The notes under the pieces are model-generated. The model was not told the origin of the DNA, made no database searches, and saw only the letters and a list, made by a program, of their open reading frames with translations. Shown piece after piece: positions 20,044 through 29,064 of a stretch of 64,000 nucleotides of DNA. The stretch lies in assembly GCF_030547685.1 (NCBI RefSeq), contig NZ_JAUOQM010000003.1:62001-126000 (forward strand). Reading direction: 5' to 3'. Within the stretch, counting starts at the first letter, position 1. Each line of letters starts with the position of its first letter. The translations under genes and the position numbers were made by a program. Source of the stretch: Gilvimarinus sp. 2_MG-2023. Lineage in GTDB: Bacteria > Pseudomonadota > Gammaproteobacteria > Pseudomonadales > Cellvibrionaceae.

Positions 20044-21402
20044 TCAGCGCGTTGATAAAAATTTCGCAGGTGGATTGATGAACAATACCCCCGCCATAAA
20101 TAAGCCGCGGCTGACGTTAAAAAGACAAAAAGCTAACCAGAGCCCAGTATTACCCCAGCTTGTGCTTAACCACCAAGCGGGGAAAAACACCATAAGCATG
20201 CAGCCGAGCATGGTGTTTTGCATGGCACGAGTCATGCCCATGCCAATAAAAATACCATCCAGTTGATAACTCCAAACTGCCAATAACGGCAATGCAATCA
20301 TCCACGGGTATTGTCGATTTGCCTCAAGCAAAACCTCAGGCAATTGTGTAAAAAGTTGTAACAAAGGCTCTTGGCCCAACCAAAACAGAACGCTGATCAA
20401 AAAAGCGCTGGCCGCGGCCATAATCGTAGTGGCATTAATAATTCGTTTTAACTCGTGTTGGTTATTGGCGCCAACCGCTTTACCGCACAAGGCTTCGGCG
20501 GCGTGAGCGAAACCGTCAAGCGCGTGGGAAGTTATCATTAATAGCTGCAATAAAATGGCATTCGCGGCAACAATAGTGGTGCTGGCCCGGGCGCCTTGAG
20601 CTGTGAAGAACGTAAATACACCTAAGAGGCACGCTGTGCGAATAAACAAATGTCGGTTAATGGTCAATAGCGGCACGTATTCTCGCCAGGCCCACAATCG
20701 TTGCCAGTGCTCACGAATCGAGTTGGTTAAGGTTAAAGCTGATAAGTGGCGGCGCAATAAATAAAGGCCGCAGGTAAGCCCACTGTACTCGGCAAGCACG
20801 CTGGCATAAGCGGCGCCGTCACTGGCCCAACCGAGCCCTAAAATAAAAAGACAATCAAGAGCAATATTAAGTGCATTGGTGAAAAATAAAATGATTAGCG
20901 GGCTGCGAGTATTTTGCTGGCCAATACACCAACCAATAATAGTGTAATTAAGCAATGTGGCCGGAGCGCTGTAAAAGCGAATTTGACAGTAGCGCTTGGC
21001 CAGCTCTAACGTTTCTGGAGCCGGCTGCATCCACAACAGAGCGAACTTTATTATCCAGCCACTGGCCAACACTAAGGCAAAGGCCAGCGCGAGCGCCAGT
21101 ATCGCTGAGCGGAGCCACAGAGTTAACGTTTCGTCCCAGTTTTGCCCGCCCACGGCACGGGCCACCAAGCTGGTGGTGCCCATTCGTAAAAAACCCAACG
21201 ACCAAAATACGAGGGTGATGATACTGCCTCCAACCGCTACGGCCCCCAAGTAGGCGGCCGATGGAAGGTGGCCCAATATGGCCGTATCGACAGTACCCAA
21301 TAAGGGAACGGATAGGTTGGTCAGCATGATTGGCCACACCAGGGGCCAGATGCCAGAACTGGTTTGGCGCCAGCGGGAAAATATAGACAAAGTTGCGCTC
21401 AT
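20044..21402 (-). CDS. MATE family efflux transporter (DinF-like)
   Basis: 452 residues with 12 predicted membrane helices, and the early MATE signature PLLGTVDTAILGHL typical of the DinF branch. These inner-membrane proteins use Na+ or H+ gradients to export organic cations, bile salts or reactive compounds. It lies divergently from the cox operon, with a 590-bp spacer. The substrate cannot be read from sequence. Confidence 0.92.
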   Translation of the reverse strand: MSATLSIFSRWRQTSSGIWPLVWPIMLTNLSVPLLGTVDTAILGHLPSAAYLGAVAVGGSIITLVFWSLGFLRMGTTSLVARAVGGQNWDETLTLWLRSAILALALAFALVLASGWIIKFALLWMQPAPETLELAKRYCQIRFYSAPATLLNYTIIGWCIGQQNTRSPLIILFFTNALNIALDCLFILGLGWASDGAAYASVLAEYSGLTCGLYLLRRHLSALTLTNSIREHWQRLWAWREYVPLLTINRHLFIRTACLLGVFTFFTAQGARASTTIVAANAILLQLLMITSHALDGFAHAAEALCGKAVGANNQHELKRIINATTIMAAASAFLISVLFWLGQEPLLQLFTQLPEVLLEANRQYPWMIALPLLAVWSYQLDGIFIGMGMTRAMQNTMLGCMLMVFFPAWWLSTSWGNTGLWLAFCLFNVSRGLFMAGVLFINPPAKFLSTR

Positions 21403-21994
21403 TGGCGGAAGTTGGCCAGAATTTGGCTGAAAAAACCTATTTTCTCACAGACTATAGTGCGTGTGAAATGCGATAAAGATATTGACTTTTGTGCCGCGTT
21501 ATGGCCTTATAAAATCTGTAGTTGCGACGATTTGCCGCAGTTTATTTGTCGTACCCTTCCGAATTTCTTCGCTGGTACCCAATAAGCTAGGCCCAGTATC
21601 TACTGTTTCAGTAAATACTGTTGTGACTGTGTTTAAGGCGCTTGGAGTCTCGTTTAGTTGCTCCTAATAAACGAGTGGTGGCTTGTCACCACAACCCGCT
21701 GGGTTGGGTTCTCGTTTGGGTAACATTTAACCGCGTCTCAGCTGTCTATAGGCGGCTCTTAATCAGTTGCTACTAAGTTAGTGGCGCAGGATTAGTGCAG
21801 GTTGTGCCTCTGGTATAAGAGTGACAGGCTCTATAAATAAAAACACTTGTGGCGGTCACTCCGCATAAAGTGTTTGGCTGTGTGGCTGGCTAGCATACCG
21901 TGATCTAGGCCACTCACGAGCAGTAAAATCATGCAGGCAACGAATGTGCCTGCCTAATAATAAGCATAATGAAACTAAACGGAGAAGATGGGCA
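21403..21994. other. 590-bp spacer between MATE gene and cox operon
   Basis: No protein-coding gene is supported here. It must carry the promoter of the cox operon (possibly near GTGACA at 21820-21825 and TATAAAT at 21832-21838, inferred only) and that of the MATE gene. It holds the alternative stem structure described separately at 21649-21717. Confidence 0.5.
21649..21717 (+). promoter_or_regulatory. Possible structured leader with mutually exclusive stems upstream of coxB
   Basis: CTCGTTTA (21649-21656) is complementary to TAAACGAG (21668-21675). The same AAACGAG (21669-21675) is also complementary to CTCGTTT (21711-21717). The second pairing would enclose two hairpins, TGGTG/CACCA (21676-21680 with 21687-21691) and AACCC/GGGTT (21693-21697 with 21701-21705), as a three-way junction. 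One middle strand with two competing partners is the layout of attenuators and riboswitches. It lies about 280 nt ahead of coxB. No known riboswitch class is recognised, and the transcribed strand is not proved. Confidence 0.4.
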
Positions 21995-23137
21995 ATGTTG
22001 AAAACAGCACGTGGCCTTTGTGCCTGGTTGCTTGGTTTCGCGGTGCTGTTGTCATCCAACTGGGTGCTAGCAGAGCAAACTGAGCAGTTGAAGTTCAATA
22101 TGACCCGGGGGGTGACGCCGGTCAGTCAAGACATACACGGACTTCATATGCTGATGTTCTGGTGGTGTGTCGGCATCGGTGTGGTTGTGTTTGGCATCAT
22201 GTTTTTCAGCATGTTTGTACATCGCAAGTCTCGGGGTGTAAAACCCGCCAACTTCCATGAAAGCACAATACTTGAGCTTACCTGGACGGCAATTCCATTC
22301 GCAATTCTAATCGCCATGGGCATCCCCGCCTCAAAATCCCTAATCGAACTCTACGATACTTCCGAGTCACAAGTGGATGTATTGATCACCGGTTATCAGT
22401 GGCGCTGGAAATACGAAATTTTAGGCGAAGACGTTAGCTTTTTTAGTAACCTCTCCACCCCGCGCGACGAAATCACCGGTTTTGCCGAGAAAAACCCCAA
22501 TTATCTACTTGAGGTGGATGAGCCTCTGGTGTTGCCCGTGGATAAAAAAGTCCGCTTTATCGTCACTGCCAACGATGTCATTCATAACTGGTGGGTGCCG
22601 GCTTTTGGTGTTAAGCGCGATGCGATTCCAGGCTATACCAACGAATCTTGGGCTGTGATCGAAGAGCCGGGTGTCTACCGAGGCCAGTGCGCTGAATTGT
22701 GCGGTAAAGATCACGGCTTTATGCCGATTGTGGTGGAAGCTAAATCCGAAGCTGACTACCGCGCTTGGCTGGAAGAGAAAAAAGCCGCCGCTGCCGCCCT
22801 AGCCGAGCTGACCGAAAAAACCTTTACCTTTGATGAGCTCTACGCCAAAGGCGAAGAAGTGTATAACCGCTCTTGTGCCGCTTGCCACCAGGCTAGTGGT
22901 GAAGGGGTTCCGGGTGCCTTCCCTAGTTTGAAAGAAGGCATTACGGTCGGACCGATTGAACAACATATTGATGTAGTAGTGAATGGTGTTCCCGGTACGG
23001 CCATGCAGGCCTTTGGCGAGCAGTTGTCAGAAGTCGACATTGCCGCCGTCGTCACTTACGAACGTAATGCTTGGGCAAATAACATGGGCGATCTCGCTCA
23101 GCCGCTCGATATTTATAATCATAAACAGGGCAAATAG
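21995..23137 (+). CDS. coxB: Cytochrome c oxidase subunit II with C-terminal cytochrome c domain
   Basis: 380 residues from the ATG at 21995, chosen because GGAGA is 9 nt ahead and the product then starts with a signal peptide (cleavage near AEQ, residue 26). Two membrane helices (about 50-72 and 95-115) precede the cupredoxin domain with CuA ligands H197, C232, C236, H240 and M243. A fused cytochrome c domain follows with the heme site CAACH (294-298) and a probable Met337 axial ligand. It accepts electrons from cytochrome c and passes them to subunit I. First gene of the cox operon. Confidence 0.97.
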   Translation: MLKTARGLCAWLLGFAVLLSSNWVLAEQTEQLKFNMTRGVTPVSQDIHGLHMLMFWWCVGIGVVVFGIMFFSMFVHRKSRGVKPANFHESTILELTWTAIPFAILIAMGIPASKSLIELYDTSESQVDVLITGYQWRWKYEILGEDVSFFSNLSTPRDEITGFAEKNPNYLLEVDEPLVLPVDKKVRFIVTANDVIHNWWVPAFGVKRDAIPGYTNESWAVIEEPGVYRGQCAELCGKDHGFMPIVVEAKSEADYRAWLEEKKAAAAALAELTEKTFTFDELYAKGEEVYNRSCAACHQASGEGVPGAFPSLKEGITVGPIEQHIDVVVNGVPGTAMQAFGEQLSEVDIAAVVTYERNAWANNMGDLAQPLDIYNHKQGK

Positions 23138-23147
23138 GAGGTAGACA

Positions 23148-24698
23148 ATGGCTCACGGTCCCGCAAAAGGTATTACGCGCTGGTTGTATACCACCAACCA
23201 CAAAGACATCGGTAGCATGTACTTGTGGTTCAGTTTTGCAATGTTCTTTTTGGGTGGCATATTCGCCCTGGTGATTCGCGCCGAGTTGTTCCAACCCGGG
23301 CTGCAAATCGTTGAACCGAATTTCTTTAACCAAATGACCACCATGCACGGTTTAGTGATGGTGTTCGGTGCAGTGATGCCCGCCTTTGTTGGCTTGGCAA
23401 ACTGGATGATTCCTATGCATATTGGCGCGCCAGATATGGCCTTGCCACGTATGAATAACTGGAGCTTCTGGATTCTGCCGTTCGCGTTCGCCATGTTGTC
23501 GTCCACCTTGTTTATGCAAGGCGGGGCACCCAACTTCGGCTGGACGTTCTACGCACCACTGTCCACCACCTACGCACCCCCCTCGGTGACCTTCTTTATT
23601 TTTGCCGTGCACATCATGGGCGCCAGCTCGATTATGGGGGCCATTAATATCATCGCCACCATCGTCAATATGCGCGCTCCTGGCATGACCTACATGAAGA
23701 TGCCACTGTTCGTTTGGACTTGGTTAATCACGGCTTTCTTGCTGATCGCGGTAATGCCCGTGCTGGCTGGTGTGGTCACCATGATGTTAATGGACATCCA
23801 CTTCGGCACCAGCTTCTTTGATGCCGCCGGTGGTGGTGATCCGGTTCTGTTCCAGCACGTGTTCTGGTTCTTCGGTCACCCCGAGGTGTACATCATGATC
23901 TTGCCGGCCTTCGGTATTGTCAGCGCGATTATCCCAACCTTCGCGCGCAAGCCACTGTTCGGTTACGCCTCTATGGTGTATGCCACAGCCGCCATTGCCT
24001 TTTTGAGCTTTGTAGTTTGGGCGCACCATATGTTTACCGTGGGCTTACCCATCGCCGGTGAGCTCTTCTTTATGTGGGCGACCATGCTGATTGCGGTACC
24101 TACCGGGGTGAAAATCTTTAACTGGGTGGCGACCATGTTCCGCGGCGCCATGACCTTTGAAACGCCGATGTTGTTCTCAATTGCCTTTGTGATTTTGTTT
24201 ACCATTGGTGGTTTCTCGGGTCTGATGCTTGCCATAGCGCCGGCGGATTTCCAGTATCACGATACCTACTTTGTGGTCGCTCACTTCCACTATGTTCTGG
24301 TGCCCGGTGCGATCTTCTCGATCACCGCCGGCGTGTACTACTGGCTGCCCAAGTGGTGCGGCAACATGTACAACGAAACCATGGGTAAAATGCATTTTTG
24401 GCTGGCGTTTATCGGCCTGAATGTCACCTTCTTCCCTATGCACTTCTCGGGCTTAGCGGGTATGCCGCGTCGTATTCCCGATTACAACATGATGTTTGCC
24501 GACTGGAACATGATCTCTTCAGTGGGTGCCTTCTTGTTTGGTGCCGCTCAGGTAATGTTCTTGTACAACGTCATTGCAACCATCGTTTCGGGCAAAAAAG
24601 CCACCGACGAAGTGTGGGAAAACCCAGAAGGTTTGGAGTGGACAGTTGCGTCACCGGCGCCTTACCACACCTTTTCAACACCACCGGAGTTGAAATAA
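23148..24698 (+). CDS. coxA: Cytochrome c oxidase subunit I (aa3 type)
   Basis: 516 residues, 12 membrane helices. Heme a ligands are H67 and H381, heme a3 ligand H379, and CuB ligands H244 (with cross-linked Y248 in HPEVY) and H293-H294. Glu246 next to that Tyr motif and the PTGVK lysine mark a type A1 oxidase with D and K proton channels. It reduces O2 to water and pumps protons. AGGAGGT precedes the ATG, 10 bp after coxB. Confidence 0.98.
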   Translation: MAHGPAKGITRWLYTTNHKDIGSMYLWFSFAMFFLGGIFALVIRAELFQPGLQIVEPNFFNQMTTMHGLVMVFGAVMPAFVGLANWMIPMHIGAPDMALPRMNNWSFWILPFAFAMLSSTLFMQGGAPNFGWTFYAPLSTTYAPPSVTFFIFAVHIMGASSIMGAINIIATIVNMRAPGMTYMKMPLFVWTWLITAFLLIAVMPVLAGVVTMMLMDIHFGTSFFDAAGGGDPVLFQHVFWFFGHPEVYIMILPAFGIVSAIIPTFARKPLFGYASMVYATAAIAFLSFVVWAHHMFTVGLPIAGELFFMWATMLIAVPTGVKIFNWVATMFRGAMTFETPMLFSIAFVILFTIGGFSGLMLAIAPADFQYHDTYFVVAHFHYVLVPGAIFSITAGVYYWLPKWCGNMYNETMGKMHFWLAFIGLNVTFFPMHFSGLAGMPRRIPDYNMMFADWNMISSVGAFLFGAAQVMFLYNVIATIVSGKKATDEVWENPEGLEWTVASPAPYHTFSTPPELK

Positions 24699-24731
24699 CC
24701 CATCGCCTAGGCGCGCGGTTGAGAAATAAAC

Positions 24732-25328
24732 ATGAAGTGGTTGCCGGAAAATCCCAATACCCGATTAACGGTGAAACTAACCGCTATCGTCAGCTTCATG
24801 TTTGTTTTTGCAATCTTCATTATGCCGCCAATGTACGATGCGTTTTGTGAAATAACAGGTTTAAATGGAAAAACCGGCGATCAGTATCAAGCGGTGGATG
24901 TGAAAATCGATACCAGCCGTGAAATTAAGATACAGTTTGTCGCCACCAACAATGAGGGAATGCCCTGGCAGTTTGGCCCAGAAGTGAAAACCGTGACGGT
25001 TCATCCAGGTGAACAAACGCGGATTAACTACTTGGCAAAAAACACCACCGGTAGAGATATGATCGGGCAGGCCGTACCCTCTTTGATTCCATACAAAGCG
25101 GCCAGTTATTTTCACAAAACAGAGTGTTTTTGTTTTAACCAACAGGCGCTGTTGGCCGGTACCGAAGCAGTTCTACCGATGTATTTTATCGTCGATCAAG
25201 ACCTGCCCGAATACATCAAAACAATTACGTTAAGTTATACATTGTTTGATGCCACCGACCGATTTAGCAAAGAAGAGTTGTTAAGCATGGCCGAAGCAGG
25301 GCCAGTAACATTAACCGCAGAACAATAA
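24732..25328 (+). CDS. ctaG: Cytochrome c oxidase assembly protein CtaG (Cox11, CuB insertion)
   Basis: 198 residues. One N-terminal membrane anchor (about 13-35) and a periplasmic immunoglobulin-like domain with the copper-binding motif ECFCF (C132 and C134). Cox11 proteins deliver copper to the CuB site of subunit I. Lies between coxA (33 bp) and coxC (23 bp), its usual location. Confidence 0.96.
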   Translation: MKWLPENPNTRLTVKLTAIVSFMFVFAIFIMPPMYDAFCEITGLNGKTGDQYQAVDVKIDTSREIKIQFVATNNEGMPWQFGPEVKTVTVHPGEQTRINYLAKNTTGRDMIGQAVPSLIPYKAASYFHKTECFCFNQQALLAGTEAVLPMYFIVDQDLPEYIKTITLSYTLFDATDRFSKEELLSMAEAGPVTLTAEQ

Positions 25329-25351
25329 CATTTTGCGCGGGGAGTAGAATT

Positions 25352-26266
25352 ATGAGTGGAGGAACCTACTACGTACCGGAACAGAGTAAGCTGCCGATTT
25401 TTGCCAGTTTTAGCCTGTTTTTAACGGTATTTGGTGCGGCCAATTGGATAAATGGTAATTCCTATGGCACCTGGCTATTTTTTGCCGGTGGCTTAATGTT
25501 TGCCGCCGTATTATGGAATTGGTTCAGTATTGTCATTAGCGAAAATATGGCAGGAAAGAACAGCCCGCAGCTAAAACAATCCTATGTTATTGGCATGGGC
25601 TGGTTTATCTTTTCCGAGGTTATGTTTTTTGCCGCCTTCTTTGGCGCCTTGTTTTATATTCGCACTCTGGCAGTGCCTTGGCTTGCCGGTGAAGGTGATG
25701 GCGGTGCCAGCAGTGAATTACTGTGGCCCGGATTTGAAGCCCAGTGGCCGCTGATGACCACCCCCGACATGGCCGTTAACGGCGAAGAGGCTCTGCGCAA
25801 AGGCCCAGAGCAGAATATGAGCTGGCCAGGCTTTGGCGGCTTATTAAGCTGGCTGCCATTTTGGAACACCGCTATCTTGATGACCTCCAGTGTGACGGTA
25901 CATTTTGCCCATACCGCTATTAAAAACAACAAGCGTAAGCAGTTTAATATTATGCTGGGCTTGACCGTATTGTTAGGGGTTATCTTCCTAATATTACAAG
26001 CGGAAGAATATATTCACGCCTATACCGAACTGGGCTTAACGCTTGAGTCTGGCATCTACGGCTCCACTTTCTTTATGCTGACAGGTTTTCACGGTGCACA
26101 CGTCACCATGGGTACCATGATGCTGCTGATTATGTGGTTGCGATCGGTCACCAAAGGCCACTTCAAGCCCGACGATAATTTTGGTTTTGAAGCGGCCAGT
26201 TGGTACTGGCACTTTGTCGATGTCGTTTGGGTCGGCTTGTTCTTTGCCGTGTACGTATTTGGTTAA
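25352..26266 (+). CDS. coxC: Cytochrome c oxidase subunit III
   Basis: 304 residues with seven membrane helices, including the conserved FHGAHVTMG and the C-terminal WYWHFVDVVWVGLF. Subunit III stabilises the core and supports proton uptake. GGGGAG is ahead of the ATG. An insert between the first helices (around residues 105-160) contains an acidic, Gly-rich loop, as in pseudomonad homologues. Confidence 0.97.
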   Translation: MSGGTYYVPEQSKLPIFASFSLFLTVFGAANWINGNSYGTWLFFAGGLMFAAVLWNWFSIVISENMAGKNSPQLKQSYVIGMGWFIFSEVMFFAAFFGALFYIRTLAVPWLAGEGDGGASSELLWPGFEAQWPLMTTPDMAVNGEEALRKGPEQNMSWPGFGGLLSWLPFWNTAILMTSSVTVHFAHTAIKNNKRKQFNIMLGLTVLLGVIFLILQAEEYIHAYTELGLTLESGIYGSTFFMLTGFHGAHVTMGTMMLLIMWLRSVTKGHFKPDDNFGFEAASWYWHFVDVVWVGLFFAVYVFG

Positions 26267-26284
26267 AGATTGAATGCCCTGGGG

Positions 26285-26512
26285 TTAGCGTAAATGCTGA
26301 TCCCAGGGTGCGCTATCGGTAAGAATACCGGTGTAAAAACCGTAACCGACGCAGATCATCATCAGTACCGCCAGCGTTATACGCACGCCCAGCGAGTAGA
26401 GTGTGCGTTTAGAATCGGGAACACCGGCATCGCGCAATAAAAAATTTAGGCCCGCACTCAAGCTGAGTACGACGCCAACAAATAAAATGAGAATGATAAT
26501 TTTCAACCACAT
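26285..26512 (-). CDS. DUF2909 twin-transmembrane protein
   Basis: 75 residues with two membrane helices separated by a short loop (LLRDAGVPDSKRTLYSL). AGGA precedes the ATG on the minus strand. Proteins of this family lie inside cox clusters of many gammaproteobacteria in the opposite orientation, as here between coxC and SURF1. A role in oxidase assembly or respiration is inferred from context only. Confidence 0.9.
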   Translation of the reverse strand: MWLKIIILILFVGVVLSLSAGLNFLLRDAGVPDSKRTLYSLGVRITLAVLMMICVGYGFYTGILTDSAPWDQHLR

Positions 26513-26633
26513 AGCAAAATCCTGAAAATCGCCCTAATTCGTGTTATTGGGAACGGGCAGCATACCCCTGCCACTGGCAATAGTCACCTACGGATTAACC
26601 CGGCTCGGGATCGCAGCACAAGTAGGTATCACT

Positions 26634-27377
26634 GTGACACCCACACCATCACCCCAGTTAAAATTCACGCCCAATATCCCTCTGGTGATATTGTCGTTAG
26701 TATTATTACCAGCGCTCATTTCACTGGGTGTTTGGCAGCTGGGTCGTGCCGAGGAAAAACGATCCATAGAAGCGGCACTCAATGCACGACAAACTCAGGC
26801 GCCCATTAACCTCGACTGGCAAACTCAACTGGCGCCCTATACACGTGTCATTGCCCGAGGCCGGTTTGATAATAATCGAATATGGTTAGTGGACAACCGA
26901 CAACGCGGAGGGCGTGTGGGTTATGAGGTGGTGCAACCTCTACGATTAACCAATGGATTTGAAGTCTTGGTCAATCGGGGCTGGGTGCAAGCACCGGCCA
27001 AGCGTGAGCAAATACCCAGTATTGAGCCATTGATCGGGGAACACACCGTGTTTGCTTCGGTGGCAGCTCTATCGGATCACCCAATGTTGAGTGCCAAAAG
27101 TCACTCGGAACAGTGGCCAAAAATTATTACTCAAATTGCACCACAAGAAATGCTGGGTACGAGTGAGCAAGCCCGATCGTATTATTTAAATATTGATTCG
27201 GCCAGTGTTGGAGCCCTGCGTACCGAGTGGAAGGCCGTGAATATGAAATCTAGCAAGCACACCGGCTATGCGGTGCAGTGGTTCGCGATGGCCTTGGCGT
27301 TATTCGTGCTCTCTATGATTGCCAATACCAATATTGCCAGTGTGTGGCAATACAGAAAAAACAACGAGATAAAATAA
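26634..27377 (+). CDS. SURF1 family cytochrome oxidase biogenesis protein
   Basis: 247 residues from the GTG at 26634 (AGTAGGT ahead of it); the open frame extends upstream to 26541 but those 31 codons overlap the promoter region of the DUF2909 gene and are unlike the family. Features are an N-terminal helix followed by SLGVWQLGRAEEKR, the periplasmic domain with RGGRVGYEVVQPLR and VNRGWV, and a second membrane helix at the end. SURF1 aids heme a insertion into subunit I. Confidence 0.9.
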   Translation: MTPTPSPQLKFTPNIPLVILSLVLLPALISLGVWQLGRAEEKRSIEAALNARQTQAPINLDWQTQLAPYTRVIARGRFDNNRIWLVDNRQRGGRVGYEVVQPLRLTNGFEVLVNRGWVQAPAKREQIPSIEPLIGEHTVFASVAALSDHPMLSAKSHSEQWPKIITQIAPQEMLGTSEQARSYYLNIDSASVGALRTEWKAVNMKSSKHTGYAVQWFAMALALFVLSMIANTNIASVWQYRKNNEIK

Positions 27378-27381
27378 GACT

Positions 27382-27993
27382 ATGTCTGCTAAAAAAAGTA
27401 AACGCCGGGGGCAAATTCAAGCAGTATTGCTGATGTTAGTGGTTGCATTGCCCATGGTTGCGGCTTATACCATTTACCATACCGGTTGGGGCATGCCCCA
27501 GGGCACAGTCAATAAAGGTGTTTTATTACAGCCTCCGCAATTGTTAAGTGAGCTGACTCCGCGTTTATCCGATGGCGCCGAGTGGGACATTAAAAGCGAA
27601 GAAAAACGCTGGCGCTATGTGATACCTGGCCATGCCCAGTGTGACTCGATATGTATGGAGAATCTTTACGTAACACGCCAAGTACATATTCGCTTGAATG
27701 AAAAAGCGCGTCGGGTGGAGCGTATTTATTTATTACTGGACGATGATTTATCGCCTGAATTGGCCGAGCATATTGCTCAAGAGCATCCAAAGCTGCGAGT
27801 CATGCAGGTTGCCAATACAGAATTTAACTCGGCATTAGCTGCCACCAACTTTGCAGACAATAGCGTGAAAGCAGGCCGATATTTTTTAATGGATCAAGAA
27901 GGCTATTTAATGATGGCATATCACCGCGACGACCAAGGCGGTGAGCTGTTAAAAGATATTAAAAAGATGTTGAAAACGTCATACGAAGATTAG
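27382..27993 (+). CDS. Membrane-anchored thioredoxin-like protein of the cox cluster, with CxxxC
   Basis: 203 residues, one N-terminal membrane helix (about 12-31) and a periplasmic domain. C87 and C91 form a CxxxC (CDSIC) at the place where SCO proteins have CPDIC, and the C-terminal part (YFLMDQEGYLMMAYH) resembles the end of SCO/thioredoxin folds. Homologous genes sit between SURF1 and ctaA in Pseudomonas. It may handle copper or disulfides during oxidase assembly; this is inference, as no function is established that I know. Confidence 0.8.
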   Translation: MSAKKSKRRGQIQAVLLMLVVALPMVAAYTIYHTGWGMPQGTVNKGVLLQPPQLLSELTPRLSDGAEWDIKSEEKRWRYVIPGHAQCDSICMENLYVTRQVHIRLNEKARRVERIYLLLDDDLSPELAEHIAQEHPKLRVMQVANTEFNSALAATNFADNSVKAGRYFLMDQEGYLMMAYHRDDQGGELLKDIKKMLKTSYED

Positions 27994-28001
27994 GGCGAAC
28001 G

Positions 28002-29027
28002 ATGACTAATGAAAGATGGGTGTGGGGATTTAGAATAGCACTACTGGCCACCGCGCTGGCCTCTTTAGTCGTGGTGCTCGGCGCATTTACCCGACTGGCG
28101 GATGCCGGGCTGGGCTGTCCAGATTGGCCCGGTTGCTATGGCCACCTGACCTGGCCGACAACGGCCGATCATGTCGAAGCTGCCGAAGCACTTTTTCCTG
28201 AGTCGCCGGTTGAGCATGATAAAACCTGGCCGGAAATGGTTCATCGCCATTTTGCCGGAGCGCTCGGTTTATTGATTTTGGGCTTAACCATTGTAACCTG
28301 GCGCAAGGCCAGTAAAACCCGTACAGAAGTGCCACGTTGGCATACAGTTGGTTTGCTGGTGTTGGTGATAATTCAGGCCGCCTTTGGTATGTGGACGGTA
28401 ACACTAAAGCTATGGCCACAAATCGTCACCGCACACCTTTTGGGCGGTTTTGCCACTTTAAGCTTGCTCTGGTTATTGGTACAGCGCTTGGGACCTTGGC
28501 GCTGGGTGACCCAACAGCACCTAACACTACAATCGCTCAAGCCCTTAACTGTGTTGGCGTTAGTATTGGTTACCCTACAGATTGCATTAGGTGGTTGGAC
28601 CAGCTCTAACTACGCCGCTCTAGCGTGTACCGACTTTCCAACATGCCACGGCCAATGGTGGCCAGAAATGGATGTTGTGCGCGGATTTAATTTAACGCAA
28701 ACTATCGGCCCCAATTACTTAGGTGGGCTGCTGGAAGGCGATGCTCGCACGGCTATTCATATGGCGCACCGCTTCGGGGCTATTGTGGTGACCTTAACGT
28801 TATTACTGCTGTTGCGCCGCTTATTGCAGGTGCGAGTGGCGCGTCCAATGGGGCTGGTGTTGGCCACGGTTCTGGCCGCGCAAATTACCTTGGGCATCAC
28901 TAATGTAATGGCTCACTTACCGCTGGCCATTGCTGTTGCTCACAATGCTGTAGGCGCTTTATTGTTGCTGTGCATGGTAACCTTGACGCACCGTGTCTAT
29001 ACAGCCAAAGTAGCGATACCACAGTAA
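28002..29027 (+). CDS. ctaA: Heme A synthase (COX15/CtaA)
   Basis: 341 residues, eight membrane helices. The early motif LGAFTRLADAGLGCPDWPGCYG, here cited by its key residues T-R-L-A-D-A-G-L, and the second half TSSNYAALACTDFPTCHGQW are the repeated halves of the family with heme-ligating histidines (MVHRHFAG, MAHRFGAI). It hydroxylates the C8 methyl of heme O to yield heme A for CoxA. Starts 8 bp after the preceding gene. Confidence 0.95.
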   Translation: MTNERWVWGFRIALLATALASLVVVLGAFTRLADAGLGCPDWPGCYGHLTWPTTADHVEAAEALFPESPVEHDKTWPEMVHRHFAGALGLLILGLTIVTWRKASKTRTEVPRWHTVGLLVLVIIQAAFGMWTVTLKLWPQIVTAHLLGGFATLSLLWLLVQRLGPWRWVTQQHLTLQSLKPLTVLALVLVTLQIALGGWTSSNYAALACTDFPTCHGQWWPEMDVVRGFNLTQTIGPNYLGGLLEGDARTAIHMAHRFGAIVVTLTLLLLLRRLLQVRVARPMGLVLATVLAAQITLGITNVMAHLPLAIAVAHNAVGALLLLCMVTLTHRVYTAKVAIPQ

Positions 29028-29064
29028 GTGAAAACCCATAAATGAATAAACGAGTAACTGCTGC

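Noticed and set aside
21944-21994. Upstream start for coxB at 21944
   Set aside because: The extra residues are hydrophilic and would bury the signal peptide; the ATG at 21995 has a ribosome-binding site and a clean signal peptide.
26541-26633. Start of the SURF1 gene at 26541
   Set aside because: The 31 extra residues are not family-like and lie in the DUF2909 promoter region; the GTG at 26634 has a ribosome-binding site.
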